The position numbers and the translations under genes were made by a program. A stretch of DNA of 19,201 bases from DAIRVC01 sp036803025. GTDB taxonomy: Bacteria > Chloroflexota > Anaerolineae > Anaerolineales > E44-bin32. The DNA lies in contig DAIRVC010000036.1 of assembly GCA_036803025.1 (NCBI GenBank), positions 1-19,201 of the forward strand, written 5' to 3'. This document shows, in pieces, positions 1 to 7,034 of this stretch. A model generated the notes under the pieces. It was not told where the DNA came from and ran no database searches. It saw only the letters and a list, made by a program, of their open reading frames with translations. Position 1 is the first letter of the stretch. Every line of letters begins with the position of its first letter.

Positions 1-1677
1 CTGCTCGAGGACGGGCCGCGCCGGGTGTTATTCGACTTCGGCAAAGCCTTCGGGCGCTACGGCGCCTTCTTCGACGGTGTCTTCATTAAAGAGCGCGTCG
101 GCCGCGGGCTGCTCGACCTGCTCGCCCTCGGTCTGCTGCCGCCGCTGCGCGGCCTGCTGCGCGAAGACCTGGTCCCCGGACTCAATCCCGCTGCCCTCGA
201 CATCCAGACGCTCGAACCGACCGGACGCCAGCGCAAGGCGCGCGAGGTGGTCACGCTCCAGCCGCAGGCGGTCGATTCCTTCTGGGAGCACTGGGCCGTG
301 CGCACGTCCGTGCCCTTCCGCGACCTGCGCCGCGAGGCGGGTCCCGCGGTCGATCTCGTCCTGCTGTCGCATGCGCACCAGGATCACATCGCCGCGCTCG
401 AGTATGTCGCCGCCGAGACCCCGGCGGCCAGCACCGCCGTCACCGCCTTCATCAGCAAGGTGCTGCTGGATGCCGGGATGGCCACCTCCGGCGCGCCGTT
501 CGTGGCGCCGCGCGCGCTGCGCTCGGACGGCATGCTCGAGTCGCTGCGCGGCTCGCCTCTCGGCGCCCGGCCGTGGGAGTTCCTCGATCGATCGCCGCAG
601 GGGAGGCCGGGCGGCGATCCGCTCGAGGATGCTGCCGCCTTCTGGGCCTACGCCGGCACCCGGACGCTGGAACCGAGGAGCGCCTCGCTCCCGTCCGGCC
701 TGCGCTTGCACCACTGGCCTGTCGATCACTCTCTCTACGGCGCGGCCGGTTTCGCGGTCGAGACCGAGGCCGGCTGGGTGGCGTATACCGGGGATATCCG
801 CTGCCATGGCGCGCGCGGCCAGGCGACCTGGGCCTTTGCCGACGCGCTGGGCGACCTGCGGCCCAGCCTGCTTCTGTGCGAGGGCACCAGTCTGCGCTCC
901 ACCAGCGACGACACGCGTGCCCCGACGTCCGAGTCGGTTGTGCTCAACCACTGCCTGGACACGGTCCGCCGCTACCAGGGCAGGCTGGTCGTCGCTGACT
1001 TCGCCCCTCGCAACGTCGAGCGCCTGCAGACCTTTCACCGCATCGCCCAGGAGACCGGCCGCCGGCTGCTGCTCCAGCCCCGCGACGCCTACCTCCTTCG
1101 AGCGATGCACCTGGCCGATCCCGAACAGGTCCCCGACCTGATGGCCGACCCGCACATCCGTCTGTACGACGATCCCAAAGTGAGCGAGCAGGCCTGGGAA
1201 GGGATGGTCCGCGACAGGTACCGGGATGTGACCGTAAGCCCACAAGAGGTCCAAAGCAATCCGGGCGAGGTGCTGCTGGCCTTCAGCCTGACGGACGTGC
1301 CCGACCTGCTTGACCTGGCCTACCTGATCAACGCGACGACAGGAGGCCTGTACCTGTTCTCGAACAGCAAGGCCTACGACGACGAACAGCAGGTCGACCT
1401 GATCCGACTCCTCCACTGGACGAGCCACCTTGGCCTGGATCTGGTCGGACTGAGAGTCGAGCGCGACGCGCGGGGTGTCGACGTTCTGGAGCCGGAAGCG
1501 GGCTACCACGCCTCGGGCCATGCCGGGGAGGACGACCTGGTGGAGTTCGTGCGCCGGGCGAATCCCGGGACACTCGTCCCGATCCACTCCGAAGCCCCTC
1601 AGCGGTGGGAGGAGCGGTTGCATGGGACGGGGGTGCGCATCCGGCTGCCTGAGCTGGGCGTGCCGATCTCGTTCTGA
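1..1677 (+). CDS. MBL-fold/beta-CASP RNase J-like metallo-hydrolase (5' partial)
   Basis: Probable zinc-dependent nuclease of the metallo-beta-lactamase/beta-CASP group, acting in the cytoplasm on RNA or DNA. The frame is open to base 1 and reads LLEDGPRRVLFDFG, a normal early MBL strand, so the true start lies upstream; the in-frame GTG at 25 is probably internal. Metal motif HAHQDH is encoded at 370-387, the third-motif His in VDHS at 727-729, the Asp of YTGD at 793-795, a late HASGH at 1507-1521 and a C-terminal His in IHSE at 1585-1587. This order matches RNase J (HxHxDH, HS, TGD, SGHA, VHGE). The stretch between HxHxDH and VDHS is about 119 residues, which I recall as longer than in RNase J, so it is a diverged member. 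It converges on the META lipoprotein gene, 17 nt away. Exact substrate is unknown; an MBL exonuclease outside RNase J proper is the main alternative. Confidence 0.85.
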   Translation: MLEDGPRRVLFDFGKAFGRYGAFFDGVFIKERVGRGLLDLLALGLLPPLRGLLREDLVPGLNPAALDIQTLEPTGRQRKAREVVTLQPQAVDSFWEHWAVRTSVPFRDLRREAGPAVDLVLLSHAHQDHIAALEYVAAETPAASTAVTAFISKVLLDAGMATSGAPFVAPRALRSDGMLESLRGSPLGARPWEFLDRSPQGRPGGDPLEDAAAFWAYAGTRTLEPRSASLPSGLRLHHWPVDHSLYGAAGFAVETEAGWVAYTGDIRCHGARGQATWAFADALGDLRPSLLLCEGTSLRSTSDDTRAPTSESVVLNHCLDTVRRYQGRLVVADFAPRNVERLQTFHRIAQETGRRLLLQPRDAYLLRAMHLADPEQVPDLMADPHIRLYDDPKVSEQAWEGMVRDRYRDVTVSPQEVQSNPGEVLLAFSLTDVPDLLDLAYLINATTGGLYLFSNSKAYDDEQQVDLIRLLHWTSHLGLDLVGLRVERDARGVDVLEPEAGYHASGHAGEDDLVEFVRRANPGTLVPIHSEAPQRWEERLHGTGVRIRLPELGVPISF

Positions 1678-1694
1678 ACCGCGGGCTGGCCGGC

Positions 1695-2111
1695 TCAGCC
1701 CGCCGGCGTGAATGCCAAGGTCTGGGCGTCGCTGCTCAGCAGGTCCAAACGACCATCGCCGAGCGAGAAGCTGCTCACATTGGCCAGGATGGCCAGGTAG
1801 GCCGCCTCCTGGGCCATCCACTCCGGCTCGACGCAAGCCATCTCGGTCCACATCAAGTCGCCGATGGTCAGCGAGGTGCCGTCGACCGTGTAAGTCCCGA
1901 AGTAGGTATTGCATCCGGCCGAGCCGCGTACCTCGCCGTTCTCGAACGCGAGGCCGATCGTCCGGCCAGGGAGCGGCCGTGCGCCGTCGATCGAGGCTAG
2001 CGCCCAGCTTGTCCCGCCGAGCGGGTCGCCGCCTGCCGGCGCGCGGCAACCGGACAGGGCTAGGACGACCAGGAAACCCACGAGGACGGTGCAGATCGCA
2101 CGGGTGCGCAT
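1695..2111 (-). CDS. META-domain (HslJ-like) lipoprotein
   Basis: Small exported lipoprotein of 138 residues. The N-terminus has basic residues (MRTR), a hydrophobic stretch and the lipobox LSGC with Cys22 as the lipidation site, so it should be anchored at the outer face of the membrane. The mature part (about residues 30-138) matches the META domain seen in HslJ: GTSWALASIDG near the start, then SAGCNTYFGTYTVDG, MWTEMACVEPEWMAQE and a final LAFTP strand. Longer in-frame reading extends upstream to 2504, but ATG at 2111 is chosen because a GGGGAGGA Shine-Dalgarno lies 8 nt before it (plus-strand 2120-2127) and the signal peptide begins there. META proteins have been linked to stress or antibiotic tolerance, but the molecular role is not known. 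It diverges from the S51 peptidase gene. Confidence 0.85.
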   Translation of the reverse strand: MRTRAICTVLVGFLVVLALSGCRAPAGGDPLGGTSWALASIDGARPLPGRTIGLAFENGEVRGSAGCNTYFGTYTVDGTSLTIGDLMWTEMACVEPEWMAQEAAYLAILANVSSFSLGDGRLDLLSSDAQTLAFTPAG

Positions 2112-2289
2112 GGCCGGTGTCCTCCCCGAAGGCTCTCTGAGAGTGGAGACGCCGCTCACGGGGGTGGGGTTCCCGTTCAACACCCGCCCCGGGCGCCGGG
2201 TGGTAGACTCCTCGTCCAAGGTTGCGGGCAGGGGCGGGCGGCTTGCGTGTGCTTCGGGCGCGAACCGGCAGGCACGGACGTGGTCAGGG

Positions 2290-2991
2290 ATGAGCGAGTC
2301 GGGAACACTGGCGCTCGTCGGAGCAGGGGAATTCCTCGAGTCGATGCGTGCCGTCGACGCCGAGTTGCTGCGGCGCGCCGGCGGGACGCGTGTCGCCATC
2401 CTGCCGACTGCCTGCGCGCCTGACGGGCCGGGGGTGCCCGAGCACTGGGCGGAGATGGGCGTGGCCCATTTCTCCGCGCTGGGGGCACAGGCAGCCGCGG
2501 TCATGGCCCTCGACCGGGACGCATGCCGGGGGCCCAGCCTGGCAGCCCAGGTGCAGGCCGCGAACCTGGTCTACTTCTCGGGAGGCAAGCCGGCCTATCT
2601 GGTGGAGACGCTGCGCGACACGCTGCTGTGGGGGGCGGTCCTTTCTGTCCTGGCCCATGGCGGGGTGGTCGCCGGTTGCAGCGCTGGCGCGATGGCCTTC
2701 GGTGGGTGGGTCCCCGGCCGCCCGGCCTGGCGTCGCTATCCGCTCTGGTTGGACGGACTCGGGCTGGTGCCGCGGACGGTCTTGCTGCCCCATTTCGACC
2801 AAATGCCCAGACTGGTCACCGCCGGTTTCATGGCGCTCGCGCCGCGCGGTGCTACCCGGATCGGGATTGACGGCGGCACAGCGCTGGTGGGGCGCGGCGC
2901 GGCCTGGTCCGTACTTGGAGCGAAGCGCGTCCGGGTGCAGCGGCCGGGGTCGAACGAGGTCTATCGTGCCGGGGCGACGGTGAGGCTGTGA
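2290..2991 (+). CDS. Peptidase S51 family (cyanophycinase/dipeptidase E-like) protein
   Basis: Predicted serine hydrolase of 233 residues in the class I glutamine-amidotransferase-like fold used by peptidase S51. Visible family marks are the N-terminal strand LALVGAGEF, ILPTA at about 39-43, the oxyanion/substrate loop VYFSGGKPAYL, the nucleophile elbow GCSAGAM with Ser131, PHFDQ carrying a likely catalytic His, and IGIDGGTALVG near the C-terminus. Length is close to dipeptidase E (about 230) and shorter than typical cyanophycinase (about 270 or more). The frame extends upstream to 1909 without family similarity; the ATG at 2290 fits the domain boundary, although the Shine-Dalgarno is weak (CAGGG). 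The HD-hydrolase gene follows after 16 nt, suggesting one transcript. Asp-X dipeptides, cyanophycin or another acidic peptide are possible substrates; the sequence does not decide. Confidence 0.8.
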   Translation: MSESGTLALVGAGEFLESMRAVDAELLRRAGGTRVAILPTACAPDGPGVPEHWAEMGVAHFSALGAQAAAVMALDRDACRGPSLAAQVQAANLVYFSGGKPAYLVETLRDTLLWGAVLSVLAHGGVVAGCSAGAMAFGGWVPGRPAWRRYPLWLDGLGLVPRTVLLPHFDQMPRLVTAGFMALAPRGATRIGIDGGTALVGRGAAWSVLGAKRVRVQRPGSNEVYRAGATVRL

Positions 2992-3007
2992 TGAAGGGGG
3001 GAGGCCT

Positions 3008-3556
3008 GTGGCCGACAAAATGATCACACGGCCGCTGGTCGCGGCCATCCTCTCCCACTACACGCTCCCCTTGGGCGGAACCCACGGCGTCACCCACTGG
3101 GCGCGCGTGCTGGAGAATGGGCGGCGGCTGGCCGCCTCGACCGGCGCCCGCCTGGATGTCGTCGAGATGTTCGCCGTCTTCCACGATTCGCAGCGCCAGA
3201 ACGAAGGCTTCGACAGCGGCCACGGCGCCCGCGGCGGCCGCCTGGCTGCCCACCTGCGCGGGCAGGCGTTCGACCTGGACGACGCTGGCTTCGACCTGCT
3301 GATGCTGGCCTGCCAGGTGCATACCGATGGACAGACCGTGGCCGACGTCAGCGTGCAGACCTGCTGGGATGCCGATCGCCTGGACTTGCCCCGGGTCGGC
3401 ATCCTGGCGACGGACGAGTACCTTTGCACACCGGCCGCCCGCCAATCGGAGCTCATCGCCTGGGCGCGGGAGCGTGCCGAGCGGCGGCACGTCCCCGAAT
3501 GGATCTGGTTGGACTGGGGTCTGACACCCGACGACCTGGGCCCAGCCTCGCCCTGA
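3008..3556 (+). CDS. HD-domain phosphohydrolase-like protein
   Basis: A 182-residue soluble protein with an HD-type metal-binding pattern: HGVTH (His26, His30), the HD pair His59-Asp60 in FAVFHDS, His72 in DSGHG and a late Asp in CWDADRLDL. This order (H, HD, H, D) is that of metal-dependent phosphohydrolases acting on nucleotides or similar phosphoesters. The start is GTG at 3008: AAGGGGGGAGG lies just upstream (2994-3004). The ATG at 3020 would sit too far from it. It follows the S51 peptidase gene by 16 nt and is probably co-transcribed. Substrate cannot be assigned; small stand-alone HD proteins of this size are mostly uncharacterised. Confidence 0.78.
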   Translation: MADKMITRPLVAAILSHYTLPLGGTHGVTHWARVLENGRRLAASTGARLDVVEMFAVFHDSQRQNEGFDSGHGARGGRLAAHLRGQAFDLDDAGFDLLMLACQVHTDGQTVADVSVQTCWDADRLDLPRVGILATDEYLCTPAARQSELIAWARERAERRHVPEWIWLDWGLTPDDLGPASP

Positions 3557-3755
3557 TCCGCCGCCGCTTCGATCGCGGCACTATCCCATCGGCTTCCGCC
3601 CATACATCAAAAGACCTACCGGCGTTTCAGCCTGTCGGACGATGACGGGCAAGCGGCCTTCGGCTACCCTGTAACCAGGCGGTCGATGGAGGCACCGCCG
3701 AACGGAAGGCTGCCGGGCCGGCAGGCGCCACGCCGGACCCGGGGGAGGGAGCCCG

Positions 3756-4262
3756 ATGCACCCCGGTGAATCAGACAAGCGAATCGACCGGATTTGTGCG
3801 CTGCTCAGCGCGCTGGCCTTGTGGGCGCTGGCGGTGATGGTCAACCTCTTCCCCAGCCAGCCTGCCGGCAACGCAGCCAGCCCGCTTTCGACCGGCCTGA
3901 CACCGGCGCTGGCGCCCGAGTTCCGCACGCACTTGCTCGGCCTGAACCTGTGGCTGGGGCTGGCCGTCTGCCTGCAGTTGGGGCTGCTGCTCGGGGAACG
4001 GATCACGATCCCGCAAGGTCTCAGGCTGGCGCTGGACCTGTTCGGGGCCTACACCGTCGGCCGCATCATCGTCGGGGGTCCGGTGTGTGTCACGCCGGAA
4101 GCGACTCTGGTCGCCAAGGTCCTGATGATGGGCGTGTTGTTCATCCTGCTCTTGAGTGCAAGTGACCGGCTGGCCGTCATGATGCGCGGGCGAGACCCAT
4201 TTGCCCACCAACGCGGATCAGACGGTCTGGCCGGGTCGGAGAACCGGTCGGCCGGGGCGTGA
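3756..4262 (+). CDS. Hypothetical four-helix membrane protein
   Basis: I do not recognise a family. The 168-residue product has four likely membrane helices at about residues 12-32, 59-80, 88-110 and 115-135, with short loops and a polar C-terminal tail of about 30 residues rich in Gly, Ser, Arg and Asp. There is no obvious signal peptide cleavage site or catalytic motif. A strong Shine-Dalgarno (GGGGGAGGGAG, 3740-3750) precedes the ATG. It ends 9 nt before the patatin gene, which argues for co-transcription and possibly shared membrane or lipid work. The about 200 nt upstream (3557-3755) hold no gene and no convincing promoter that I could pick out. Confidence 0.7.
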   Translation: MHPGESDKRIDRICALLSALALWALAVMVNLFPSQPAGNAASPLSTGLTPALAPEFRTHLLGLNLWLGLAVCLQLGLLLGERITIPQGLRLALDLFGAYTVGRIIVGGPVCVTPEATLVAKVLMMGVLFILLLSASDRLAVMMRGRDPFAHQRGSDGLAGSENRSAGA

Positions 4263-4271
4263 GGGAATACC

Positions 4272-5225
4272 ATGAGAGCCTTTGTCTTGAGCGGTGGTGG
4301 GAACTACGGTGCCCTGCAAGCGGGCGCACTGGCAAGCCTGATCCAGCACGGCCTGCGGCCGGATCTGATCATCGGGGCCTCGGCCGGCGCTCTGAACGCG
4401 GCCTGGTTCGCCGCGCACCCGACCCCTTCCGGTGTGCGGGAGCTCTGCCGCCTGTGGATCGATCAGGCACCGCGTGCCTTCCCGCCCCTGGCCTCGGTGA
4501 ATACGGTGATGCGGCTGGCGCGCGGCAAGGACGGCATCCTCTCCAATTCGCCGCTGGTGGACTACATCCGCAGGTTCGGCCCGGGCGACGGCCACTTTCG
4601 CGACTACCGCCAGCCGCGCCTGTACGTGGTCGCGGTGCGGTTGTCGGACGGGATTCTGAAGGTCTTTGGCGATGATCCTGACGAGCGCGTGCTCGACGGC
4701 TTGATGGCCAGCACGGCCGTACCGCCGGTCTTCCGCCCCTGGGAAGTCGATGGCGTGGCCTACGTCGACGGCGGCGTGATCAGCAATCTGCCGCTCGAGG
4801 CGGCTGTGGCCCGCGGGGCGGACGAGGTCTACGCGCTGCTCATCGGCCCGCACTCCCTCGCCAGCCTGGACGGAAAGCAGGCCGAGGGAGCGCTGGGGGT
4901 CACCGGACAGGCCGTCTCACTGATGCTCAACCACCAGGTGTCGCGCGAGATCGAGGAGATCCGCCGGCGCCGGGGGGTGCGGCTGCACGTGATCCGCCTG
5001 GACGCGACGCCCGATCCCGGCTTCTGGAACTTCGAAGCCGCCGGGGAGCTCATCGCCGCCGGGCGTCAGTCTGTCGACCACTACCTGGACCCGCGGCCGA
5101 CGCGCCCCTCCTACCGTGAACGTTGGCAGGCGCTGCAGCGTCGCTGGCACGAGCAGCCCGGGGCCGGCGCCGTTCCACTCTCGCAGGCGCTGAACGAAGG
5201 CCCCATCCGCAGCATCCTCCGCTGA
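4272..5225 (+). CDS. Patatin-like phospholipase
   Basis: Ser-Asp dyad lipid acyl hydrolase of 317 residues. The oxyanion-hole glycine motif is SGGGNYGALQ (residues 7-16), the nucleophile elbow GASAG holds Ser37, and the dyad aspartate is Asp166 in YVDGGV. These three motifs in this order and spacing define bacterial patatin/RssA-type proteins. There is no signal peptide and no membrane helix, so it is probably cytoplasmic or peripheral at the inner face. GAGGG lies 6 nt before the ATG and overlaps the upstream stop region. The previous membrane-protein gene ends 9 nt upstream. The last 60 or so residues (after WNFEAAGELIAAGRQS) are an Arg/Pro-rich tail. Likely activity is release of fatty acids from phospholipid; specificity is unknown. 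Confidence 0.9.
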   Translation: MRAFVLSGGGNYGALQAGALASLIQHGLRPDLIIGASAGALNAAWFAAHPTPSGVRELCRLWIDQAPRAFPPLASVNTVMRLARGKDGILSNSPLVDYIRRFGPGDGHFRDYRQPRLYVVAVRLSDGILKVFGDDPDERVLDGLMASTAVPPVFRPWEVDGVAYVDGGVISNLPLEAAVARGADEVYALLIGPHSLASLDGKQAEGALGVTGQAVSLMLNHQVSREIEEIRRRRGVRLHVIRLDATPDPGFWNFEAAGELIAAGRQSVDHYLDPRPTRPSYRERWQALQRRWHEQPGAGAVPLSQALNEGPIRSILR

Positions 5226-5257
5226 CTCCCTCCTCCTCCGAGAGTCGGCTTGCGTGA

Positions 5258-5305
5258 GTCGACCTCCTTCTCGTCCCGGGTCGGCGGGCATTGAGGGAGG
5301 TCGAC
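5258..5305. repeat. Inverted repeat between convergent patatin and glutamine synthetase genes
   Basis: GTCGACCTCC at 5258-5267 is matched exactly by GGAGGTCGAC at 5296-5305, with a 28-nt loop. A small hairpin (CCGA-GAG-TCGG, 5238-5248) lies beside it. The two genes converge here, so a shared transcription end is plausible, but no T-run follows on either strand and the loop is long for an intrinsic terminator. A protein-binding dyad is an alternative. Confidence 0.45.
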
Positions 5306-5330
5306 CGATTCCGGAGCAGAAAGTCTGCCC

Positions 5331-6749
5331 TCAGGCGTCGAAATACAGCGCCATCTCGTAGGGGTGCGGGCGGTTGCGGACCTCGTATTCCTGGTCGATA
5401 TGCAGGGCGACCCACTCGGCGATCTGGCCTTCGTCAAACACCTCGCCGGCCAGAAGGAAGGCATGATCCCGCTCGAGGGCTTTGCATGCCTCCAGCAAGC
5501 TGGAAGGCAGCGGTTGGATCGCACGGCGCTGTTCATCGGTCCAGGCGAAGACGTTGGCGTCGATCGGGCCGAAGCCGTGTGCGGCGGGGTCGATCTGGCG
5601 CTGCACGCCGTCCAGTCCGGCCATGAGCTGCGCCGCAAGCGCCAGGTAGACATTGCAGGTCGCATCCGGGGGGCGGAACTCGAAGCGGGCCGTCTCGGGC
5701 TGATCGGCGTACTTGGGCACCCGAATGGCGGCGCTGCGGTTTCCGAGGGAGTAGAACGCGTTGACCGGCGCCTCGAATCCCGGCACAAGTCGCCGGTAGG
5801 AATTGGTGCTCGGGTTGGTCAGCGCCAGCAGCGCCGGGCCGTGGGTCAGCATTCCGCCGATGTAATCCAGTGCCGTCTTGCTCAGCTTGCCGTAGCCGTC
5901 GGCGGCGTAGAAGACGTTCTGCCCGGTTTTGAACAGGTGCTGGTGGAAGTGCATGCCGCTTCCGGCCTCACCGTACAGCGGTTTGGGCATGAACGTCGCC
6001 GTCTGGCCGTGGCGGTGGGCCGTCATCTTGGTCACGTAACGGACCATCTGGGTCACGTCGCCGGCGCGCAGCAGCGACATCATCGGCGTCTCGATCTCGC
6101 ACTGCCCTGGCCCGCCCACCTCATGATGATGGTACTTGACCTGGACCCCCATGCTCTCCAGGTGCATGACCATTTCGGAGCGCAGGTTGTAGAGCTGGTC
6201 CTTGGGCGGGATGGCGTGGTAGCCGCCGTGGCGCGGGATCAGGTGGCCGTGACCGCCTTGCTGCGAGCGCCAGTCGGCCTCGGCCGAATCGACCCGGTAC
6301 GAGGCGCGGTTGACCTCGTTCTCGAAAGCGACCTCGTCGAAGACATAGAACTCGTATTCGGGGCCCCAGCGGCTGTCGTCGGCGATGCCGCTTTCGCGCA
6401 TGAACGCCTCGGCCCGCCGGGCGATGTTGCGCGGATCGCGCGCGAAGGGCTTCTTGGTGTCCGCCTCGTAGGCCGAGGCGATGAAACTCAGCGTGGGCGC
6501 TTCCCAGAACGGGTCGCCGAAGGCGGTCGACAAGTCGGGCAACAGCACCATGTCTCCCGCCTTGACCGACTTGAGCCCGACCGACGATCCGTCGAAGCCG
6601 ATGCCGTCGCGCATCAGCTGTTCGTCGAACTCGTGGGCCGGGATGCTGACGTGCCGCCAACGCCCCCACAGATCGCTGAACTTCAGGTCGATCATCTGGA
6701 AGCCGTGCTCGCGCACGTACGCCTGGGCCTGCTTGAAGGATGAAAACAT
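5331..6749 (-). CDS. glnA: Type I glutamine synthetase
   Basis: ATP-dependent ligation of ammonia to glutamate, the entry step of nitrogen assimilation; family members are cytoplasmic dodecamers. The 472-residue length fits GSI. The N-terminal beta-grasp domain (MFSSFKQAQAYVREH, then MIDLKFSDLWGRWRHVSIP) is followed by the catalytic barrel: WGPEYEFYVFD, KYHHHEVGGPGQCEIE, GSGMHFHQHL, NPSTNSYRRLVPGFEAPV and ARFEFRPPDATCNVYLA. ATG at 6749 is chosen because AGGAG lies 7 nt upstream and the domain starts there; the frame continues to 7121 without similarity. The region matching the adenylylation loop reads DANVFAW, with Phe401 where regulated enzymes have Tyr397, so control by GlnE-type adenylylation is unlikely. 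It diverges from the M3 peptidase gene. Function as a true GS rather than a GlnA-like gamma-glutamylamine ligase is well supported by the conserved catalytic motifs. Confidence 0.95.
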   Translation of the reverse strand: MFSSFKQAQAYVREHGFQMIDLKFSDLWGRWRHVSIPAHEFDEQLMRDGIGFDGSSVGLKSVKAGDMVLLPDLSTAFGDPFWEAPTLSFIASAYEADTKKPFARDPRNIARRAEAFMRESGIADDSRWGPEYEFYVFDEVAFENEVNRASYRVDSAEADWRSQQGGHGHLIPRHGGYHAIPPKDQLYNLRSEMVMHLESMGVQVKYHHHEVGGPGQCEIETPMMSLLRAGDVTQMVRYVTKMTAHRHGQTATFMPKPLYGEAGSGMHFHQHLFKTGQNVFYAADGYGKLSKTALDYIGGMLTHGPALLALTNPSTNSYRRLVPGFEAPVNAFYSLGNRSAAIRVPKYADQPETARFEFRPPDATCNVYLALAAQLMAGLDGVQRQIDPAAHGFGPIDANVFAWTDEQRRAIQPLPSSLLEACKALERDHAFLLAGEVFDEGQIAEWVALHIDQEYEVRNRPHPYEMALYFDA

Positions 6750-6837
6750 CCGTGACTCCTGGCGGACCGGTGGTCCGGGCCGGGGATCCTGGCCGCAGCG
6801 GCGCCGGCCCGGCAGGTTGAGCGGTGGGATGCGGAGA

Positions 6838-6867
6838 ATCATAACTCGGAATGGCGCGCGGCAGGAA
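6838..6867 (-). promoter_or_regulatory. Weak candidate promoter for the glutamine synthetase gene
   Basis: On the minus strand TATGAT (plus 6838-6843) is a good -10 match in a GC-rich setting; the best -35 is the poor TTCCTG (plus 6862-6867) at 18 nt. The start would fall near 6831, giving a leader of about 80 nt. Confidence 0.3.
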
Positions 6868-6924
6868 CGCGCCCGGGCGCCAGGCAGCCTGCGGGGAAGG
6901 CGCGCGCGAGGGCCCCGGACGAGC

Positions 6925-6954
6925 TTCGGTATCGAGGCGGGCGTGCAGTACAAT
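6925..6954 (+). promoter_or_regulatory. Weak candidate promoter for the M3 oligopeptidase gene
   Basis: TACAAT at 6949-6954 matches the -10 consensus at five of six positions. The best -35 is TTCGGT at 6925-6930, 18 nt upstream, which is poor. Transcription would start near 6961, about 75 nt before the ATG. Confidence 0.35.
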
Positions 6955-7034
6955 CGTGCCTGCCTGCTCCCACCCACAACGGGAGCGGCCCGCGCCGGCC
7001 GCTTCCGGAACCGCATGTCGGAGGTCCCTGAGCG

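Noticed and set aside
28..2049. Long minus-strand open frame across the beta-CASP gene and the META gene
   Set aside because: Composition is Arg/Gly/Gln-rich low-quality protein with no domain; it conflicts with two well-supported genes.
1909..2289. N-terminal extension of the S51 peptidase
   Set aside because: It overlaps the META lipoprotein gene and its signal peptide on the other strand and has no family similarity.
2290..5225. Patatin-containing anti-phage system
   Set aside because: No cyclase, nucleotide sensor, nuclease or mobile-element context; patatin and HD proteins are also common housekeeping hydrolases.
5364..6743. Long open frame on the plus strand opposite glnA
   Set aside because: It is a mirror of the GC-rich glnA codons, has no ribosome site and no family features; glnA on the other strand is certain.
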